DNA of 10,440 bases. It comes from Chloroflexota bacterium (lineage in GTDB: Bacteria; Chloroflexota; Dehalococcoidia; SM23-28-2; RBG-16-64-32). The stretch spans positions 1-10,440 of the forward strand of contig JADFKX010000062.1 of the NCBI GenBank assembly GCA_022564695.1, read 5' to 3'. Position numbers and translations under genes: made by a program. Positions 7,025 through 10,440 of this stretch are shown here, piece after piece. Position 1 is the stretch's first letter. Each line of letters starts with the position of its first letter. The notes under the pieces are model-generated. The model was not told where the DNA came from, searched no databases, and worked only from the letters and a program-made list of their open reading frames with translations.

Positions 7025-7975
7025 CTACTGAGCTCGCGGATGCGCTCGCTCGTAGACCTCCCGCACGTGATCGCTAGTGAGGTGGGTATAGACCTGGGTG
7101 GTTGAGATGTTGGCGTGACCCAGCATCTCCTGGACGTTCCGCAAGGGCATGCCGCCGCGCAGCATGTGGGTAGCGAAGGAGTGGCGCAGCGTGTGCGGCG
7201 TGACCCCATCGCCCAGATTAGCTGACTTGGCGTAGCCCTTGAGGATAAGCCAGAAGCCCTGCCTGGTGAGCCTCTCTCCACGGCGGTTGACGAACAACGC
7301 CGTCTCTTCGTGGTTGCGAACCATCATCGGCCTGCCGTCCTCGAGATAACCGTTCAGCGCCTCGAGGGCGTGGTCGTGGATGGGGATCGAGCGCTCTTTC
7401 GCTCCCTTGCCTAAGCACGTCACGAAGGGGGCCCGCGGGTCCAGGTTCAGGGTTTCCATGTCTAGTGATACTAGCTCCGTCACCCGCATGCCGGTGGCGT
7501 ACAGGAGTTCCAGCATCGCGCGGTCCCGCTTCGCTTCCGGGGTGGAGCGGCGGGCTGGTTGCTCCAAAAGCTCGTCGACCTCATTAGGGCTGATCGCTTT
7601 GGGCAGGGTTTTCCCCACACGGGGGGAGCTGAGCCCCTCCGTTGGGTTAGCGGTGATGGAGCCCTCTGCGGCCAGGAACGCGAAGAATGAGCGGACGGCC
7701 GCTACCTTGCGGGCCACGGACGTTTCCGTGTAGCCCCGCTCCTTAAGGTCCAGGATGAAATCCTGGATATCGGACCGGCTCAGGCTTGGCCAGCCGTCAC
7801 TGCTTCCGCGGGATCCAATGAAGTCGGCGAGCTGCTGGAGGTCATTCTTGTAGGCGGCTATCGTGTTGGCGGACGCTCCTTTCTCCACTGCAAGGAAAAC
7901 TAGGAACTCACCAAGACTCTTGCGCATGGGAGAGCTCTCCGAACTACGAAGCCGACCAGGGGAACTGACTGCCAT
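7025..7975 (-). CDS. XerC/XerD-family tyrosine recombinase
   Basis: Tyrosine recombinases of this family resolve chromosome dimers at dif sites; relatives integrate or excise mobile DNA. The 316-residue protein has the N-terminal core-binding SAM-like domain (about 18-110, with LGEFLVFLAVEKGASANTIAAY) and the C-terminal catalytic domain. All catalytic residues are present: Arg164 (TGMRVTELVSL), Lys190 (LGKGAKER), His261 and Arg264 (HTLRHSFATHML), His287 (LGHANISTTQVY) and the nucleophile Tyr296. Length and the HPRA ending fit housekeeping XerC or XerD; which one cannot be decided here, so no symbol is given. ATG at 7975 is chosen over the internal Met17 because a perfect AAGGAGGTGA lies nine bases upstream. 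It adds about 16 Ser-rich residues to the usual N-terminus. It heads a minus-strand series and is followed after 18 bases by the lipoprotein gene. No integrase-type neighbours or att repeats are visible. Confidence 0.94.
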   Translation of the reverse strand: MAVSSPGRLRSSESSPMRKSLGEFLVFLAVEKGASANTIAAYKNDLQQLADFIGSRGSSDGWPSLSRSDIQDFILDLKERGYTETSVARKVAAVRSFFAFLAAEGSITANPTEGLSSPRVGKTLPKAISPNEVDELLEQPARRSTPEAKRDRAMLELLYATGMRVTELVSLDMETLNLDPRAPFVTCLGKGAKERSIPIHDHALEALNGYLEDGRPMMVRNHEETALFVNRRGERLTRQGFWLILKGYAKSANLGDGVTPHTLRHSFATHMLRGGMPLRNVQEMLGHANISTTQVYTHLTSDHVREVYERAHPRAQ

Positions 7976-7984
7976 ATCTTATTG

Positions 7985-7994
7985 TCACCTCCTT
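7985..7994 (-). promoter_or_regulatory. Ribosome binding site of the Xer recombinase
   Basis: AAGGAGGTGA is a ten-base match to the 16S rRNA 3' end, nine bases before ATG 7975. It decides between this start and the internal Met codon at 7927, which has no comparable signal. Confidence 0.8.
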
Positions 7995-8030
7995 CCTTTG
8001 TCTAGCGGTTGCCAGCCTATTCGATGACTA

Positions 8031-8042
8031 ATTTTCGAAAAT
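8031..8042. repeat. Perfect 12-base palindrome
   Basis: ATTTTCGAAAAT is a perfect palindrome in the gap upstream of the recombinase, overlapping the candidate -10 box and 56 bases from the start codon. A dimeric repressor site is possible. It does not match any operator I can name with confidence. Confidence 0.45.
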
Positions 8043-8066
8043 CCGGCTCCCGATATTGTCAGTCAA
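8038..8066 (-). promoter_or_regulatory. Candidate promoter of the Xer series
   Basis: On the minus strand TTGACT (8066-8061) resembles a -35 box. Seventeen bases later GATTTT (8043-8038) sits at the -10 position but matches TATAAT at only three bases. The location, in the AT-richer 209-base gap upstream of the recombinase and downstream of the pcm hairpin, is right for the promoter of the series. The weak -10 keeps confidence low. Confidence 0.3.
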
Positions 8067-8082
8067 TGGGATAACGCGTCAT

Positions 8083-8102
8083 AATCGTTCCGGTTAACGA
8101 TT
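8083..8102. repeat. Dyad with 7-base arms and a 6-base centre
   Basis: AATCGTT and AACGATT flank the six-base centre CCGGTT, about 108 bases upstream of the recombinase start. Extended to 11-base arms, 8 of 11 positions remain complementary. Arms around a six-base centre are the layout of Xer recombination sites, but the arm sequence does not match the familiar dif consensus. It may equally be an operator. The rest of the 7976-8184 gap holds only a weak 6-bp dyad (8114-8119 with 8131-8136) and no RNA gene that I can see. Confidence 0.4.
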
Positions 8103-8176
8103 TCCAGACGAGCTTTGCTGCCGTATCGTGAGCAAATAACGGGTCGTCTGCTGCTTATGCCAACGTAGGTTTTGGC

Positions 8177-8199
8177 GCGACCGCTCAATGAGCGGTCGC
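8177..8199 (-). terminator. Perfect 10-bp hairpin over the pcm stop codon
   Basis: GCGACCGCTC and GAGCGGTCGC form a perfect ten-bp stem with a three-base loop. The last codons and the TGA (8185-8187) of pcm lie within it. No T-run follows on the minus strand (GCCAAAACC comes next), so it is not a classical intrinsic terminator; it may act as a transcript end or stability element separating pcm from the recombinase series. A third copy of the arm, GCGACC at 8202-8207, could compete for pairing with GGTCGC at 8194-8199. Confidence 0.5.
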
Positions 8200-8847
8200 T
8201 GGCGACCAGGCGCCGGGGCCCAGCAGCGGCACGAACCGGCAAGGCCCCAGGTTCGTCAGCGCCGGCCCCTCCGGGCTCCGTACCGCCCGCACCAGCTCCT
8301 GCAGGTCGCGGCTCCCTACCGGGATCACCATCTGTCCGCCCATGACCAACTGCTCCATCAACTCCTGCGGCACCCTGGGGGCGGCGGCCGTCACGATGAT
8401 GGCGTCGTACGGCGCCTCGTCGGGCCAGCCTAGCGTCTCGCCGGCCGCGTGAACGCTCACGTTGGCGTACCCCAGCTCCGCCAACACGTGCCCGGCCTGC
8501 TCCGCCAGCTCCGGCACGCGCTCTACGCTCACCACCTCTGCCGCCAGTTGCGAGAGCAGCGCCGCCTGGTAGCCGGAGCCCGTGCCCACCTCCAGCAGCT
8601 TCTCGCCCCCCCGCAGCGCCAGCGCCTGCGTCATTATCGCCACGATCAGTGGCTGCGATATCGTCTGGCCGTGTCCGATCCGTAGGGGTCGGTTCTCGTA
8701 CGCGTAGGGGCGCAGCTCCTGGGGCAGGAACCGCTCTCGCGGCACATTGGCGATCGCTTCCAGTACCTGACGGTCGCTGACGTCCTGAGCCAGCTCAGCG
8801 AGGAGCGCGGTCTTGGAGCGGCTGAGGTGTTCGATGAGGGTAGGCAT
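8185..8847 (-). CDS. pcm: Protein-L-isoaspartate O-methyltransferase
   Basis: Pcm uses S-adenosylmethionine to methylate L-isoaspartyl residues that form in ageing proteins, starting their repair in the cytoplasm. The 220-residue length is normal. Residues 34-41 (NVPRERFLP) and 48-66 (YAYENRPLRIGHGQTISQP) are the family substrate-binding signatures. LLEVGTGSGYQAALLSQL (84-101) is the AdoMet-binding motif I. Motif II/III follow as YDAIIVTAAAPRVP (147-160), and GGQMVIPVG (170-178) and the late CRFVPLLG (203-210) complete the family pattern. ATG at 8847 has GGAGG-rich sequence 5-15 bases upstream. The gene is divergent from the cupredoxin with 166 bases between starts, and its stop lies inside a perfect hairpin. 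A 209-base gap separates it from the recombinase, so it is probably its own transcription unit. Confidence 0.95.
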   Translation of the reverse strand: MPTLIEHLSRSKTALLAELAQDVSDRQVLEAIANVPRERFLPQELRPYAYENRPLRIGHGQTISQPLIVAIMTQALALRGGEKLLEVGTGSGYQAALLSQLAAEVVSVERVPELAEQAGHVLAELGYANVSVHAAGETLGWPDEAPYDAIIVTAAAPRVPQELMEQLVMGGQMVIPVGSRDLQELVRAVRSPEGPALTNLGPCRFVPLLGPGAWSPATAH

Positions 8848-8852
8848 TTATT

Positions 8853-8872
8853 CCCTCCTCTCCTCGAGTATA
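8853..8872 (-). promoter_or_regulatory. Ribosome binding site and candidate -10 box of pcm
   Basis: On the minus strand a TATACT hexamer (8872-8867) resembles a -10 box, and GGAGAGGAGGG (8863-8853) follows as a ribosome binding site five bases before ATG 8847. No convincing -35 is found at the right distance. If TATACT is used, the leader is only about a dozen bases long, with the ribosome binding site close to the transcript start. The binding site is well supported; the promoter is not. Confidence 0.4.
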
Positions 8873-8876
8873 GCAT

Positions 8877-8913
8877 CTGCCTGCCCCTCCTGAGGCGGGC
8901 ACGCGGCAGGCAG
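8877..8913. repeat. Inverted repeat between pcm and the cupredoxin gene
   Basis: CTGCCTGCC (8877-8885) and GGCAGGCAG (8905-8913) are perfect nine-base complements, 19 bases apart, in the control region between two divergent genes. On the plus strand the sequence after it is only mildly T-rich (GCTTTGTGTT). It could be an operator shared by both genes or a small structured element. Confidence 0.4.
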
Positions 8914-8984
8914 GCTTTGTGTTATCGCCGCGTCCAGGGCCCGTTGGGGCGGGGCCGCGTCTGGCGCCTAAGTCCGCGCTCCGC

Positions 8985-9004
8985 TATAAATAGGCGTGGA
9001 GGAG
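8985..9004 (+). promoter_or_regulatory. Candidate -10 box and ribosome binding site of the cupredoxin
   Basis: TATAAA (8985-8990) stands out as a -10-like hexamer in a GC-rich region; no good -35 lies 16-18 bases upstream. GGAGGAG (8998-9004) is nine bases before the ATG at 9014. A GTG at 8996 is in frame, but it overlaps this ribosome binding site and lacks one of its own, so ATG 9014 is the better start. Confidence 0.55.
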
Positions 9005-9013
9005 TTTATACGT

Positions 9014-9520
9014 ATGAAGCTTGACGTCACGAAGCTGCCCTTGGGCGAGGCCCTAATCGCATTTGTTCTCGCCGCCGTCGTTGTGACCTTCATCCTCGCC
9101 TTCACCCTACCTTCCGGCGCCGGAATCGAGGGGGAGGCCGAGGGAGACGACACTGTGGCCGAGGAGACGCCCGCCGACGGCGGGCCGACCGGCGGCGACA
9201 TCGTCGTGAGCATGGGCGACAACTTCTTCGAGCTTGACGGACAGCGTGAGCCGGACATCGCCGTGCCGCTGGGCGAGCAAATCACGATCGACCTCACCAA
9301 CGACGGCTCCGCCGTTCACAACCTGCACATCGCCGGCGCCGACAACGAATACGGCGACGCTTTCTGCGAGACCGGCGGCGACGAGCCCTGCTCCGACCCG
9401 AATCTGTTCGCCGGCGGCGACACCGGCGATATCACGTTTAGCTTCGACGAGCCCGGCACCTTCGTCTTTCGCTGCGACTTCCACCCCACCCAGATGACCG
9501 GCACGATTACGGTGGAGTAG
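9014..9520 (+). CDS. Membrane-anchored cupredoxin (type 1 copper protein)
   Basis: This protein of 168 residues is probably an electron carrier or copper-binding protein on the outer face of the cell membrane. A single hydrophobic segment (about 11-31) is an uncleaved anchor or signal, followed by an acidic, Gly/Thr-rich linker (36-62). Residues 63-168 form the cupredoxin domain: IVVSMGDNFFE, then TIDLTNDGSAVHNLHIAG with His102 as the first copper ligand, and FRCDFHPTQMTGTITV with Cys154, His157 and Met161 in the C-x2-H-x3-M ligand pattern. All four expected ligands are visible. Two further cysteines (118 and 126, in FCETGGDEPC) lie in the loop before the last strands and may form a disulphide. 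It stands alone on the plus strand, divergent from pcm, with no oxidase or denitrification gene nearby to name its partner. Confidence 0.9.
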   Translation: MKLDVTKLPLGEALIAFVLAAVVVTFILAFTLPSGAGIEGEAEGDDTVAEETPADGGPTGGDIVVSMGDNFFELDGQREPDIAVPLGEQITIDLTNDGSAVHNLHIAGADNEYGDAFCETGGDEPCSDPNLFAGGDTGDITFSFDEPGTFVFRCDFHPTQMTGTITVE

Positions 9521-9546
9521 GGGGCGAGGCGGCGATGTGCTAAGCG

Positions 9547-10440
9547 CTAGATCGGTGTCCCCTTTTGCCAGTCGTTCCGCAGATTATTCCACACGGCCTC
9601 CACGTTGGTCTGGTCCTCAAGCCGTGACATCATGAAGGACTTCGTGCCTGCGTCTTTAATTGAAGCTCCCAAGTGATAACATTCGCCATCTATCCAAATG
9701 AATCGATCGTGAAAGGTAGCTGATGTACGGACCTCGATTTTACTGCCGTGTTGCTGCCGGAATTTTTGCAGTTCTAGCTTGAAATCCCCCGGGAAATTCA
9801 CGGTCAGGACTTTCATCTCTACGTTCTGTCCGACATTGGTAAGAAGTTCGAAGAGGGTCTTGTTCACCCAATTGTCTTCAATCCATATTTCTTTCTTGGC
9901 TACCGCGATTAGGTCACGAATTTCTTTGTAGGCGTCGTGAACTTTACCTGCAGGGAAAAACTTCTCGTTGGATGCCATGGTCGTCTCGGTTGCCTGGGAC
10001 TGCTTGGCCGGCGTAGACTCCACATAGTCAGCGCCTTCCGTCGTTAGCCACATGTAACCTTCTTCCCTGTGCCGTCCCATCGTTCTAGGATCGTCTATAA
10101 GCCCCCTGTCGAAGAGGAAGTCAACAGCGCGCGTCACTAGCTCATGCTTCACGCCTAGCTCCAAGGCTACCCCCTCAAGATCAATTTGGAACTCGCCCTC
10201 CTTAAACCCTTCCTCATATAGTCGATCAAGACCGCGCAAGATTGAGTCTCGAATCACCTGTTGCTCTACTTTTCGCCGGGCAGGAGGTAGGGCTACATGA
10301 TGATCTTCGCCCTGTTTCCAAGTGCCAAGAAAGATCTTTCCCTTTGCGATTGCTAAACCTACGCGCTGTGCCTTCTGGTACTGCTGCAGATGTTCAAGTG
10401 GTAGCCCCCGCGCGTTAGTTGTAACCTGGAAACAAGCGCC
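9547..10440 (-). CDS. Winged-helix plus PLD-like protein (5' end outside the window)
   Basis: The minus-strand frame ends with TAG at 9547 and stays open through the right edge, giving at least 297 residues. The first in-window start is GTG 10257, but the 61 codons upstream contain no stop and read like protein (for example YQKAQRVGLAIAKGKIFLGT), so the gene probably starts beyond 10440. From GTG 10257, residues 1-80 look like a winged helix: LEGVALELGVKHELVTRAV, then GYMWLTTEGADYV as the wing. Residues 100-230 look like a phospholipase D-like domain: KKEIWIEDNWV, EMKVLTVNFPG and HDRFIWIDG with H183-x-R185-x4-D190, followed by YHLGASIKDAGTKSF. Lys of the HKD motif is Arg, so catalysis is uncertain. 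Similar HDR-GASxKD modules occur in phage- and defence-associated proteins. Base composition is much less GC-rich than its neighbours, a sign of transfer. Function unknown. Confidence 0.75.
   Translation of the reverse strand, partial: GACFQVTTNARGLPLEHLQQYQKAQRVGLAIAKGKIFLGTWKQGEDHHVALPPARRKVEQQVIRDSILRGLDRLYEEGFKEGEFQIDLEGVALELGVKHELVTRAVDFLFDRGLIDDPRTMGRHREEGYMWLTTEGADYVESTPAKQSQATETTMASNEKFFPAGKVHDAYKEIRDLIAVAKKEIWIEDNWVNKTLFELLTNVGQNVEMKVLTVNFPGDFKLELQKFRQQHGSKIEVRTSATFHDRFIWIDGECYHLGASIKDAGTKSFMMSRLEDQTNVEAVWNNLRNDWQKGTPI

Noticed and set aside
7025..7975. The recombinase as integrase of a mobile element
   Set aside because: Length, motifs and ending fit housekeeping Xer proteins, its composition matches the chromosome, and no att repeats, excisionase or cargo genes are adjacent.
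8031..8060. TTTTCGAAAATCCGG resembles the T-arm end of a tRNA (possible att remnant)
   Set aside because: The flanking bases do not form the five-bp T-stem and no acceptor or anticodon arm can be built.
1..10440. CRISPR array or tandem repeats
   Set aside because: No regularly spaced direct repeats were seen on either strand.

Overview
The window is a stretch of GC-rich bacterial chromosome. One enolase line (3721-3780) counts 43 G+C of 60. Most genes lie on the minus strand, closely packed, with strong AAGGAGG-type ribosome binding sites. The long Thr/Pro-rich linker behind the lipoprotein signal of one secreted protein, and the gene mix, suggest Chloroflexota (Dehalococcoidia-like), probably from a metagenome. 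That assignment is inference; there is no rRNA or marker phylogeny here.

Layout. Positions 1-86 hold the tail of an unrecognised plus-strand gene. At 203-1531 (+) is the C-terminal half of an MMPL/RND-type membrane transporter; its first half is missing. Convergent with it is a minus-strand series that reads from right to left: a XerC/D tyrosine recombinase (7975-7025), a secreted zinc-metallopeptidase-like lipoprotein (7006-5117), a small SLOG/TIGR00725-type Rossmann protein (5068-4580), enolase (4551-3271), a short 3-hydroxyacyl-CoA dehydrogenase (3207-2455) and an unrecognised helical protein (2408-1551). Gaps are 18-63 bases, so these may be one operon or two overlapping ones. They mix DNA maintenance, secretion, glycolysis and acyl-CoA metabolism and do not form one obvious pathway.

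A 209-base intergenic region (7976-8184) upstream of the recombinase holds a candidate promoter, a 12-base palindrome and a 7-6-7 dyad. Then come pcm (protein-L-isoaspartate methyltransferase, minus strand, 8847-8185), ending in a perfect 10-bp hairpin, and, divergently, a membrane-anchored cupredoxin (9014-9520, +). They share a 166-base control region with an inverted repeat.

From about 9547 to the right edge the sequence becomes clearly less GC-rich (26 G+C of 60 at 9661-9720). It encodes the C-terminal part of a minus-strand protein with a winged-helix-like segment and a PLD-like H-x-R-x4-D motif. The frame stays open past the window end, so the gene is longer than its first visible start codon (GTG at 10257) would suggest. 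This looks like the edge of a transferred segment and is the most accessory-looking part of the window.

No CRISPR array, tRNA, rRNA or insertion sequence was found. No complete new multi-gene system can be demonstrated. The best leads are the right-edge PLD-like gene, the terminator-like hairpin inside the start of the lipoprotein gene, and the half-size MMPL.
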